From Pleurotus djamor (Eukaryota; Basidiomycota; Agaricomycetes; Agaricales; Pleurotaceae), in assembly GCA_029747585.1 (NCBI GenBank), contig JAPEVF010000866.1, forward strand, positions 1-18,923: a stretch of DNA of 18,923 nucleotides. The letters run 5' to 3'. This document shows positions 1-8,489 of the stretch, in pieces. Numbering within the stretch: position 1 is the first letter of the stretch; each line of letters begins with the position of its first letter. The notes under the pieces are model-generated. The model saw nothing but the letters and a program-made list of their open reading frames with translations. It did not search any database and was not told the DNA's origin. The translations under genes were made by a program, and so were the position numbers.

Positions 1-92
1 TTTTTCGGCTGGCTACAGCCTACCTTCGGGAGGGGAAACTCTGTCAGTGCGAGGTGTTGGAATGCATGGACTTGGACTCTTTTTTGCCCTTC

Positions 93-534
93 TTAGCCAA
101 TCCCTGCCCTTGCCACTCCTCTGGGTTCCTTCCCGCGCCGATTCAATTTCACCACCGCTCCGACGCGTCCACAAACCAGCAGACAGTAGCACTTACGCTG
201 GTCGTAGCAGTCCGAAACGTGGATTTGGTTTATGAGCTCGAACAATGAAATCAGCAAACGACGTTCTCGTGGTCCAAATTTCGGTCATTTGGTCGGGTAA
301 GTAGAGGTAACACTCCTCCTTCAACCACCGGGCACTCGCAGGAAAGTCGGGCATCTTCATCACTCTCACAAGTTCCTGTGAGCAGGCGAAAGTCCATTTG
401 CGCGAGTTTTCCTCAAACATGTTTGAAATGTTTGCTTGGATGGTGGATATTTCGGGCTCGTGGGTGGGAAGCCAGTCATCTAGGGTTGACCGGCATTCTG
501 CCTGCATGTTGGAAAGAGATTGCCGGTCAGGCAT
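93..534 (-). CDS. Hypothetical protein, duplicated gene copy A
   Basis: I do not recognise this protein. The main exon (534-197) encodes about 112 residues, Trp- and Met-rich and probably helical, containing SNMFEENSRKW and RWLKEECYLYLPDQ. A consensus donor (gtaagt, minus strand) lies at 196. If it is used with the acceptor at 121, a 76-nt intron is removed and the protein ends eight codons later, at about 121 residues; if not, translation stops at 193. The start is the Met of MPDRQSLSN. In copy B the frame extends 20 codons further upstream to another Met, but here indels put a stop (TAG) in that extension. It lies downstream of the ARL3-type gene on the same strand. Near-identity with copy B argues for a real gene; function is unknown. 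Confidence 0.5.
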
Positions 535-713
535 GGGATGATGAATTCGTGGTGACCGACATGATGGTAGCTAAGAGTGCACTCAACAAGGGGCTCGATC
601 ACTGACTCAACAACTCGACATTTGACCAGGACAAATTCAGCCTGGTGCCGCACTGTATGTCAACTTCATGGAATATTATGGTATATTGAGTAAAGATATC
701 GAGGAATGTATCA

Positions 714-1630
714 TCAAGAAGGCGTCTGACTGGGAACATCTTGCCTACGCGAGTTCTGTACCCTCAGAAATAGCCAATCTATCGCCTCTCTGATTCCCGT
801 GCTATAGTCGTTGTTGAGAAGTATTCTGGGCAGGAGCAAAGGACTGAGCACGCACCCTTGAATAGCACTCAACCCCATCACGTCCAAGCTGGCAATTCGC
901 TCTCTTCGTAACCCGGGATCCTGCTCATTACCACCACCATACTGTTGATGGAAAGAGCTCCGTCGCATGCTTTGTATCTTCCGCTGATGCCAGTCTTCAT
1001 AATCGTTGCGGATTTCTTCCACAGAGAGACTGTGCGGTGAGTCTTGCTTGTTCGCTAGTAGGAGTAATGGGACCCCAAGGATTTGAGGTGAAGATAGGAC
1101 GGAGTCTTCGTCAGGTCAAAGCACCTTTAGTGTTAGTCAATATTCGACTTCACCGCATTCAAAAGGAAACGGGTACGTACCGAAAACCTCCCAGCCCTCT
1201 GCTAGTCTTTCCCGGTCGTCTGCGTCAATGACATACACCACGGCGTGACAGTCATCGTAATATCTATGCCATATGTTCCGTATGCCTCGCTGTCCACCGA
1301 GATCCCAAAATTGTAGAATCGTTGACGGTAATGTTATCTTCCCGGCTACGATATATGAGAATCAACGATTGTACGCATATTCAAGCGCGTCCTCACTCAC
1401 TATTCTGTCCAACAGTTGGTGCAATCTTGTCCGGGCTAAGGCCAGGAGTTTCATTGTAGAGAGTCTTGATTTTCTCTAGCAATGTCTAGGATCTTCGACG
1501 TCAGCAGAATTAGGCCTCATTGTCCTGCCCGACGTACCGTCTTGCCTGCGCCGTCGAGGCCAATGATCAAGACGGTAAACTCGTCCTTTCGTGTCAGGTA
1601 TTCATGAAGGCCTTTGAGGAGATGGTACAT
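714..1630 (-). CDS. ARL3: ARL3/ARFRP1-type Arf-like small GTPase, copy A
   Basis: Arf-family GTPase; yeast Arl3 and animal ARFRP1 act at the trans-Golgi in vesicle tethering and sorting. Exons (minus strand): 1630-1538, 1485-1401, 1345-1181, 1105-856 and 801-714, with introns of 52, 55, 75 and 54 nt. The joined frame is open for 226 residues. Visible G motifs: P-loop GLDGAGKT (24-31), switch I Thr in PTVG (54-57), WDLGGQ (73-78), NKQD (133-136) and SAI (194-196). The start MYHLLKGL aligns with the family start. There is no Gly2, so no myristoylation; as in yeast Arl3, an N-terminal Met-aromatic would suit NatC acetylation (inference). The region between NKQD and SAI is longer than I recall for the family, with a Gln/Arg/Gly-rich insert around 153-185. 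It is divergent to the mannosidase stub. Confidence 0.9.
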
Positions 1631-1826
1631 AGAAACGAGAAATTTGGAAGAATGTAGAAGTGCAAGTCTTGGGCAAGCCCGACGATAGTCAAGCGCCCAT
1701 AACTCGACCACCCTCCAGACCGAACGATGCACTGATGCTCCACTCTCAAGCTTCATTCCCTCTCGCTACCACCTGCGTCTGACGCGTCGCTGTCAGGCAG
1801 CGTGAGCTGTATCATTTCAGACAACA
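1631..1826. promoter_or_regulatory. Divergent intergenic promoter, copy A
   Basis: A 196-bp gap separates the ARL3-type start (minus strand) from the mannosidase start codon (plus strand). It is shared with 11400-11632 but about 37 bp shorter. It must contain the ARL3 copy A promoter; the mannosidase side now drives only a stub. I see no clear TATA box. The segment next to the mannosidase ATG, including the ctgacgcgtcgctgtcag inverted repeat, is conserved in both copies. Confidence 0.5.
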
Positions 1827-1889
1827 ATGCTTGCTCAACATGTTCAGGACCTGTACAATCTATCCTCTACAAGTCATCCGTTTGCGTAA
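1827..1889 (+). pseudogene. GH47 alpha-mannosidase 5' stub, cut by duplication breakpoint
   Basis: The first ten codons (MLAQHVQDLY) equal those of the complete mannosidase at 11633. After them the sequence becomes unrelated and reaches a stop after 20 codons. The transmembrane anchor and the whole catalytic domain are missing, so this is a broken copy made by the right breakpoint of the duplication. Any product would be a meaningless 20-residue peptide. Confidence 0.9.
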
Positions 1890-2234
1890 AGTGTCCGTGT
1901 ATCATCTCTCTCGATCTCTCGACCCTCCACACCTAGCCACGCATACATCCCTCCCTCTCACACAGTCCAACAGCCCTTCGCGTTGCTCGAACACGCGTCT
2001 CGAAGCCTCGGAGAAGAGATTTCTTGGTCGAGGTGTCTCCTCCTTCCGTCTGTCGCATCCCGTCTGTATCAACTAACACAACATCGTCAGCATCAGTTCA
2101 CAACCCACGAACAGCGTAGACTTACTCACCACCCACTCCGATACATCCACCCATCATCCACACCCTCTTCGCCCCTTCGAACCAGCTCCCGACTCCCCAC
2201 ATGACTCTTACCACACAACAACTACGCGTAATCT
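1890..2234. other. C/T-rich stretch without a clear gene; one minus-strand intron-like element
   Basis: The plus strand is pyrimidine-rich and has no convincing coding frame. On the minus strand, 2129-2073 has a good intron form (gtgagtaagt donor, tgctgacg branch-like site, gttag acceptor, 57 nt). It could be a 3'-UTR intron of the small gene at 2235-2665 or part of a decayed exon series. Nothing else can be supported. Confidence 0.3.
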
Positions 2235-2665
2235 TCAAGCCATTGTCCTTCTGTGTATAGGCGGACTCATCACGAACATGGCTCGCTGCTAAGACGGCAT
2301 CGAGATATAAGCTTGTTGGAGGGNAAATAGAAAAAACTCGAATACGTACTTTGTTGTCCTTCACATCCTTTGTCAATGAAAGTATATTTGCATTTCTCTT
2401 CGTGACCTGTGGGAGTCCGATTCCGTATGATGCGAACCTAGGATGGAATGACAAGAGTGTTCGTCTCGTGACTAACGCGACGAGGGAAGGAGGGAGGAAG
2501 GGAAAATCAAACGAAAACATACCTAGAGGGTCACGTATCCCGAAACGCCGACTTGACGGCATCCGCAGCATCCACCCTCTTCGTCACCTTCGCATCCTTC
2601 GCAGCGCGCAAGACGGTGGTCAATACACATCCACCTCCAATCCCTTCTTCATCGAGCATCTTCAT
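2235..2665 (-). CDS. Small three-exon gene candidate, unknown function
   Basis: No family recognised. Three minus-strand exons (2665-2535, 2437-2350, 2288-2235) join in matching phases to give an open frame of 90 residues. Introns are 97 nt (gtgacc to ctag, the weaker donor) and 61 nt (gtacgt to cttag, containing one N). The product starts MKMLDEEGIGGG, is rich in Lys/Asp/Ala and looks soluble; the stretch TKRVDAADAVKSAFRDT reads like a genuine amphipathic helix. The frame is open for 17 codons upstream of the chosen Met (down to a double stop), so an earlier exon may exist and the gene may be 5'-incomplete. Phase agreement across both introns is the main support. Confidence 0.4.
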
Positions 2666-3179
2666 CCAGGCGCTCCAAAGTCGTTTTGAGGCGTCCGATT
2701 GTGCTTTTCATCAATGTTCAGTGGTCATGGTGGAACGGGAGAGGATACATTCCATGCTCTTATTGGTGATGATGGGAGAGCTGTGTTGCCGGAGGGAGGG
2801 GGAAGGGATTGATGCATGATGGGGGCGGAAGGGAGGGACGGAGCGGAGGGAAAGGATGATATGGGACGGGCAACGTTTCGACGCGAAAAACACGCGGATG
2901 AGTGTTGAAATTGAAATATGAGAGATGGGGGCGAGGATGCAAAGGCTTTGGTGTTGGTGATGATGATGGTGGTGGTGGTGGAAGCAGAAAAAGATAGGTG
3001 ATCGGCGTAAGCGCTTGACCGCCAATCAATCTCTTACCACCACCACGCACATACCAACAACCTCGAAGATCAATTGGACATTCGCGTTTATGTATTCTAT
3101 GAAATGGAGAAATTTGAAAGGTGAGCATTCCGTAACGAGTTCATCAACAAGTGACTTGATACTCACCCTATCATTTCAG
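2666..3179. other. Low-complexity interval with TGA/GGT microsatellite
   Basis: This is G/A-rich on the plus strand, with GGAGGG-like runs (about 2785-2860) and a short trinucleotide array (TGA then GGT units, 2958-2981). At 3121-3179 there is a well-formed plus-strand intron (gtgagc to ttcag, 59 nt), so a plus-strand transcript leading into the ubiquitin-derived array probably begins here. No start codon can be assigned. Confidence 0.35.
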
Positions 3180-4357
3180 GACATGACATTCCGCGTACGC
3201 GTACGAATGTTCTTCACGACGGTGACAGCGACAACGATGCTGCGTCGGCACATCCAAACTCTAGAGAATTAACCTCAAAAGGTCAGTAAACAAAATTATA
3301 TCAATCAAATTATCCTGATACTCACTTCCATTCACAGGTTTCCACCATGATCGTCACAGGTTCTCTACCAGAAACATGGGTACGGTAAGTACACGTCCGT
3401 GCCTTAAACAGTCTGTAGAACGTACTGACACCTCTTTGCGACTCTTAGGTCGTCGCCGACACAAAGCGCTCAAGGCTTGGACAATGGAAAGCAACTCGAG
3501 GATGGCAGGACCCTTTCTGACTGATCGCAACCAACATTCAGAGGGGATCGGCTTGTCTTCGCGGTGGTTTGCTACCTCGATCGGTGCCAACGACGATGAC
3601 GATGACGGACACAACGACTGGTCAGCCCTTTCGCGCTAGCGAGGGATCTATCGAGGACTTGAGGACGGGTAAGTAAGAGTCCATTAGGCTGATTCTGATG
3701 GCACAGACTGACCTTTTTCCTTTTAGCTGTTGTTTCGAACGACACACAGCGTCTGATCTTCGCCGGGAAGCAACTCGAAGATAGCAAGACCCTTTCAAGA
3801 AGAGTCGGCGTCGGTCCTCTGCCTTCGTGGTGGCTTGCAACGCCGGTCGCCCCGTCGCAATCGCGGAGCTGGGCGACGATCGACACAAGGACCATAGGGT
3901 TTCTACCAAAAACTGCAGATCAGATGGTGAGTAAGTAAAAGTCCGCAGTTGAATCCCGGGAGAACGTACTGACCTCGTTCCTGTTAGCCGTCGTTGCGAA
4001 CGACATGCAGGGTTCGATCTTCGCCGGAAAGCAACTCGAAGATGGCAGGGGTCGTCGTCGTTAGCGGCCTGTAGCGTCGGTCGTAATGGGTCACGACTGA
4101 CACAGGGATTCTGTCGAGGACCAGAGAGAATGGGTAAGTCAACGTTCACGAGTTGATGATGGCGCAACGTACTGACTGATTTCATGGTAGGCGTCGTTAC
4201 GAACGGCACGCGGCGTTCGATCTTCGCTGGAAAGCAGCTCGAAGATGGAGTCGATGTAATGTCGTTCGGTCGGTCGCGACGGCAGACTCTTCATAACGAG
4301 AGCGAGAGAGGAGAAGGGAGAGAAGATGGGAGAAAGAGAGGGAAAAGTGGGGAGTAA
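3180..4357 (+). pseudogene. Decayed polyubiquitin gene: tandem ubiquitin-derived repeats, each with an intron
   Basis: Four tandem modules begin directly after intron acceptors, at 3449, 3727, 3988 and 4191, and carry the ubiquitin core: IFAGKQLEDSKTLS in the second, IFAGKQLEDGR in the third, IFAGKQLEDG in the fourth, and GKQLEDGRTLSD followed by a stop in the first. The first two modules also keep the unit junction in another frame: NIQ...CLRGGL in the first and VLCLRGGLQ in the second, matching ubiquitin's NIQ...LRLRGG plus the next start. Introns (3385-3448, 3669-3726, 3927-3987, 4134-4190) are 57-64 nt with gtaagt-like donors and a tactgac-like motif, and fall at the same place in each unit. 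Ubiquitin is almost invariant, so these substitutions, stops and frame changes mark a relic. The exons are often open in a frame other than ubiquitin's, so re-use cannot be excluded. Confidence 0.7.
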
Positions 4358-5599
4358 GGAAGCAACAACCTCCAGGTACTTTAGACGTCAAGTCATACCA
4401 TCTTCCGATGCTCCTCCTCCTCCCCTTCTTCCTAATTCAAACATATCCCCATGTCGTCGGGGATTCCCCAGGGAAACCCCATAGACTTGCCATTGAACTT
4501 GCCATTGTATCGCCTTGTCTGAATTGCTTCACGTACGATCGCATCGCCAAGGAGCTCAGTGCACCCCAAAGTCAAAAGAAAAATATATTCTCATATTCTC
4601 ATTCAACAATCAGCCATCAAATAAATCAAGCTCAAATTGACGACACGTTCAAGCTTCTTCTTTCTGGACTGCAATTTGTCGGCGTTCCTGGTCTAAGCGA
4701 GAGCTTCGACTTCGAGTACTCTATGCATGACTCATGGGAAGTTGGAACTGGTTACTGCGACGCAATGTAAGTAATGAAACTGCTTCTTTCAGACGCACCC
4801 TCAATCTTACTTCCTAGATCCCCTCTTGCCGGCCGATAGCGAGCGCCCCCAAAGTTGCTAGTCTGTTACGGTTACGGAGTTGACAGCTTACCTCACACCA
4901 CCATTGTTCGTATCAGATCAATAACTTGCGCCCACCGTTCCTGGACTTCTCTAAACGATCCACCCAGCGTTGATTTTCGAAACAGTCATAGCAAGCGACA
5001 CGACCCTGAAGAGGCTGTTTAGGCGGACGTCGAATCGCACGATGTCAACGAAGCTTTGGGTGTTGCTATGAGCGGTGATGGGAATGTATGAGGGAGCGCA
5101 GTGCTCTGCTGGGAACGTTCGGTACGATGTTGATGACGGTCTAGGCAACATGGCGGAGTAGAGTCGGTGCAGTCGGGATGCCACCCGACGATGTTCGGGA
5201 CGTCGGTATCATGAATTTCCACTCGGTCCATGTTCGCGTCGTCTACAATTCAAAGGAAAGAGTCCAAGCAGAGTCCTCAGCTACTTCTGCTCAACGTGGT
5301 TGTTGAACGACGTCTAAACGATTTCTGTGTCAACGGCGAATGTAAAAACTTGTGACTACCCGGATTCACAACATGCTTGCGTCGCGGCGTTCTCAACTTT
5401 CCTTCCTTACGGTTCTTTATACTCAATTCAAGCTCTAGACAATGCGTCGCAGCAGTGCAGGCGTACTACTCATAGATAGCTTCCTGTGGGATCGTAACTT
5501 TGCCGATTATCATTGACACAACACGGGTTCACACCAAAATCAACGGCTCAGGTTTGCACCTTTGTATTCCCAACTTTCCGTCCAAGCTATCATTCGAGT
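4358..5599. other. Long interval without a supported gene
   Basis: A purine-rich tract (about 4288-4370) precedes it. One plus-strand ORF (4408-4770) begins with a hydrophobic MLLLLPFFLIQ stretch and ends beside a gtaagt, but has no recognisable domain. On the minus strand, 4950-4893 reads EVQERWAQVIDLIRTMVV, which looks coding-like. The only intron I found that could join it to the open frame upstream (5151-5005) fails by phase. A 12-bp tandem repeat (cttgccattgaa-like) lies near 4487-4510. I cannot support a gene here. Confidence 0.3.
4459..4480. repeat. G/C-run near-palindrome, copy 1
   Basis: Arms GGGGATTCCC and GGGAAACCCC surround a central CA; the arms are reverse complements except for one base. 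The same 22-nt design recurs at 6503-6524. It could be a protein-binding palindrome or the end of a degenerate mobile element; the sequence does not decide. Confidence 0.5.
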
Positions 5600-5914
5600 T
5601 CAAGTACTACACCAGTCATTTCTAGTAAATATACAGTTTTTCGGTAGCTCTACGCTCAATAACGGCTCTGCAGGGCATCCTAACGCAACTCTGCAATGAA
5701 AACGACGATCCCAACGAAGTCCAACAACCTCAGGGGTGCTATAGGAGTCGATGGTTGGAGCATTCGGCTGAATGTTTCCAGTTGCTTTCGACTCTCGCTC
5801 TCGTGTTTTCAAGTCCTTAGCTTGCGTAAAAGCATTACATTGAAGCAAAGAGCCGAAAATAGTCAGTAACTCACCGGCGTCGCACCAGTCAGTCCAGCTG
5901 TCCACACTCATCAT
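5600..5914 (-). CDS. Small two-exon gene candidate, unknown function
   Basis: No family recognised. Exons 5914-5875 and 5820-5600 (minus strand) are joined across a well-formed 54-nt intron (gtgagt donor, ttactgac branch-like site, acgcaag acceptor). The phases agree, giving an 86-residue open frame that starts MMSVDSWTDWCDA and ends NDWCST. A stop lies just upstream of the start, so the start is well bounded. Four cysteines and several Trp residues are present; there is no signal peptide or membrane segment. It may equally be a remnant of a larger gene, because the surroundings are otherwise empty. Confidence 0.35.
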   Translation of the reverse strand: MMSVDSWTDWCDAGELLTIFGSLLQCNAFTQAKDLKTRERESKATGNIQPNAPTIDSYSTPEVVGLRWDRRFHCRVALGCPAEPLLSVELPKNCIFTRNDWCST

Positions 5915-6502
5915 AGCCGAAAATTACTCATGTGTCTGTGAGGAGGCAACTGTCGTTCAAATGTTTCTGAGCTCAATTCGAGCTTCTGTTAGCCCAAAGC
6001 TGCTATCAGCAGCCCCGATGGCTGTCAATGTATCTCTAAGACTTCCTAAGATGACAATATAGAGTCTCAGCATGTGTCTTCAGTCAGATTTTACAGAGAA
6101 ACTCCGGCGGCAACGACCNAAAATCAAAAAAAAAAATGTTGGGGAGCAGGAAAAGACAGTCTCAAATTCAGGACAGCCTAGGCTCGGGATGGAGGGACGG
6201 AAGGTACACGGAGGAAAGCATCGGAGGTGGGTAGAAGGCAATGCAATATATTACGTGGGGGGAGAAACTGCGGACTCCGGAGGAGAAGCTTAAATTCAAA
6301 CATGAATCAATGTTGCTATGCTCCCTCATATTGCGAAGCTTCTTCGATAGTTGGGTACAGCTAGAACGCTCGATGACAGCGTGGGATGCATTGGTTTTGA
6401 CTCAGACGGTGTTCTTCTTCTGGCATGTCCATGTCCCAATCGAGCTGATTACCTCCAGGAACGATCTGGATTATTTCTTTTGCTTAAGTGCAAGGTAATG
6501 AT
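5915..6502. other. Interval without a supported gene
   Basis: It contains a short A-run next to an N (about 6119-6136), G-rich stretches and short overlapping plus-strand ORFs (6072-6293, 6241-6498) with no recognisable domain, intron pairing or homology signal I can name. I see nothing that supports a gene. Confidence 0.3.
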
Positions 6503-6524
6503 GGGGAATCCCCAGGGATTCCCC
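6503..6524. repeat. G/C-run palindrome, copy 2
   Basis: Perfect ten-base arms, GGGGAATCCC and GGGATTCCCC, surround a central CA. It is the better-preserved partner of the element at 4459-4480, about 2.04 kb away and with the same CA centre on the plus strand. Confidence 0.55.
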
Positions 6525-6564
6525 CTCAGGGTCTAAGAAATTGGGGGACTCGGAGGAGGAGATA

Positions 6565-6584
6565 ACGAGGTGAGCTCACCTCGT
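6565..6584. promoter_or_regulatory. Perfect 20-bp palindrome upstream of the orphan gene
   Basis: ACGAGGTGAG is followed directly by its exact reverse complement, with no spacer. TATAAAT overlaps the last base of its right arm, and a second TATA-like box lies at 6665. The position, about 80-150 bp before the first exon-like segment, fits an operator for a dimeric transcription factor (inference). Confidence 0.5.
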
Positions 6585-6664
6585 ATAAATTATTTTCAAG
6601 GATAATAAAGAATAGTTTCTGAGTTTACGCAGCTAGGACACAACACGGACAAGCAGGACAGCCG

Positions 6665-6671
6665 TATAAAA
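6665..6671 (+). promoter_or_regulatory. TATA box (TATAAAA)
   Basis: A TATAAAA lies 40-53 bp before two ATG codons (6711, 6724) and at the head of a series of regularly spaced plus-strand introns. It is a plausible core promoter for the intron-rich transcript that continues to at least 8489. Confidence 0.5.
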
Positions 6672-6710
6672 GGTGTACATACCGGAGTCTGTCTCTCCCA
6701 TCCCCCCACC

Positions 6711-7247
6711 ATGTCCCGTCACTATGCCACTCTGCTTTGTCGTTCAAGTCGCTCGCTGCGACGACCTTGAACTATCCCTGCTCCGTCTGACCCTCCTTCT
6801 TCGCCATGGTCGTACTCAAATGACTGCTCCTCCTCGTACCCTTCCTTCATCGCGTACTTGGACTTCTCCCCCGCACCCAGTAAGTCCATCGAATCCGATT
6901 CTCTACCGTCCTTGACTGACCCCTGTTCTGGTTAGGGCCATTTTCCACCAATCGCGCTTGTTAGCGCTGACTCGAAGCTTGTTTCCTTACCACCACCATC
7001 TCCGCCCGTAAGTTGTCCCTCATCGTTGCTCTGTCGGCCCTTCTCACCTCTAACTCATCTCACGTAGATATGAGCTTCTACTGTCTCGGAACGACTCTCG
7101 GACGCCCGATGAGGATGATATTACTTTGTAAGTTTTCCATCCACCCTCCCTCGATATCTATGACTGACTGTACATGATTTCTAAAGGACGTTTTGACTTT
7201 ATCGGCGTTGCTGCTGCGTGCTGCGGATACCCAGACCGCCAGCACCC
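6711..7247 (+). other. 5' exon series of the orphan transcript, reading frame unresolved
   Basis: Consensus introns lie at 6880-6935 and 7008-7067, and a third starts at 7128 (ending at 7186 or 7234). From ATG 6724 the frame runs 52 codons, continues across the first intron for 24 codons, then stops at once in the third exon. In another frame, exons 6936-7007, 7068-7127 and 7235 onward join openly to the coding model at 7248, but the first exon then meets a stop (6821-6823) and lacks a Met. This is either a 5' leader with an upstream ORF, or an N-terminus broken by a small indel. Confidence 0.4.
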
Positions 7248-8489
7248 ATGATCGCCATACGCTACAACACACGGACTGCGAAATACCATCATCAAGTCTG
7301 GTATCGTCCACGGTCCCTCATGTCATCAGTTCCCAAGGCCCGAAGTCTCAGCGTAAGTTTTTCTCCATCTGGACTCCTTTCTCCCTTGTTCTTACGCTGC
7401 ATGCATCATGCTTTTTCTAGTTTGACACATCTGTCATGGTACTATCCTTGACCGCACCACCAGGGAATCGCCGGGTAGCCATTGTGTTACCCACCTGTTT
7501 TCATTGTAAGTTTGATCCGTGTTTTCATTTTTCAAATCCTTTTCTCATACTTATCTCTCTTTTCTAGCTTATGCCTCGCCGTTCCAGGAATCGCGTGGGT
7601 GCCGGCTATCCTTCCACCCTCGTGTCCCTCCTCGAACGCGTGACCGGGGTCTTTTATTCACCTCCCCTTCGCGGCAAATGATTGGATCATCTTCATATTA
7701 TGGTTTTTATGATTTAGTAAGTTTGATTTCAGTTTGTGGTTTGAGTTTCTTTGCTCATCTTCTTTTCTGTTCTGTATAGTCTCATCAGGGATGCGCAGTG
7801 GTGCAAACGTGCTTCTGTCGCCTCTCGAAGCGAGGGACAAGTCTTAGTACCACCATGACTGTAGCCGCGGCTCACATGAGCATGTTGTCACGCGTCGCGT
7901 AAGTTTATTTCTTCCTCTTCTTGTCTTTGTCTTATATCTCATGTCTTCTCTCGGTAGCAGTGTTCCATGGTGTTCTGTTTTGGACACGGCATCTTGCCTG
8001 GTTTATGGATCGTTCATCTTCGGCGTGAACGGCGACCACTACTGGCTCCCGCAAACTACCTTCGACGATAAATTTCTCATGCCATCGATCGGATTCGGGC
8101 GTCGCTTCTTGTTCTTCGTAAGCTGACTTCATTGTTTATTCTATACTCTCCTTTCTCATCTCTAGTTCAGGTGTTTGCTATTCACCATCATTAATTGTGA
8201 GGATGGTTCTCTTGAGGTGGTTTTTTGTGTAAGTCAATCGATTTTTGTCACATTAATGTTGTTGTTCTCATGTGCTTTCTTCGCCCTTGTCCAGATAGCA
8301 TCCCACCTTTTCTCTGCCCTCGAACGCGCCACCAACCACCTTCTTTATCGGCCGTCGCCGCTACACCTCTGTCCAGAACCCTCCCTCCTTTACCTCAAGA
8401 TGTCATCGTGTCGTCTGCCCACTCCCAAACGCGTCACGAACAACCACGACCCTCTCATCTCTGCCCACATACCCATGCTAGAGCCGTGA
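7248..8489 (+). CDS. Intron-dense orphan gene, 291-residue product, unknown function
   Basis: No family recognised. Seven exons (7248-7352, 7421-7505, 7568-7716, 7780-7898, 7958-8117, 8166-8228, 8295-8489) join in consistent phase to 291 codons plus stop. The six introns are 48-68 nt with GTAAGT/GTAAGC donors and CTAG, TAG or CCAG acceptors. With equal codon use, 291 sense codons in a row by chance is about one in a million before allowing for model choice, so splicing of a real ORF is likely. The product is Ser/Arg/Leu-rich; the segment FFRCLLFTIINC, made by the join of exons 5 and 6, is the most hydrophobic. The last exon carries LERATNHL and a degraded KRVTNNHD copy of the same motif. The start is the ATG in the first exon segment whose frame stays open; an upstream extension is possible. 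Confidence 0.5.

Larger units (their letters stand above)
1..1856. repeat. Segmental duplication, copy A (left end outside window)
   Basis: This stretch repeats 9758-11662 with the same gene order, orientation and intron positions. Base 1 aligns with 9758, and the first ~520 bases align at a constant offset of 9757 with very few substitutions. Small indels appear near 528-585 (start of the unrecognised minus-strand gene) and near 1650-1690 (shared promoter, where copy B is longer). Similarity ends abruptly after the codons for MLAQHVQDLY of the mannosidase, so the right breakpoint is at about 1856/1857. The left breakpoint of this copy is not visible. The copies carry two ARL3-type genes that are both open, so the duplication is recent or both are maintained. 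Confidence 0.95.

Noticed and set aside
2711..3128. Minus-strand ORFs with His and Pro runs
   Set aside because: These are translations of the microsatellite and pyrimidine-rich sequence; no splice or family support.
4408..4770. Secreted-protein ORF starting with a hydrophobic MLLLLPFFLIQ
   Set aside because: The hydrophobic start lies next to low-complexity sequence, there is no recognisable domain, and a palindrome overlaps the ORF.
4893..5151. Two-exon minus-strand gene joining an open frame (5151-5005) to EVQERWAQVIDLIRTMVV (4950-4893)
   Set aside because: The intron 5004-4951 is well formed (54 nt), but the phases disagree by one base: the upstream exon ends on a complete codon while the downstream frame needs two bases carried over.
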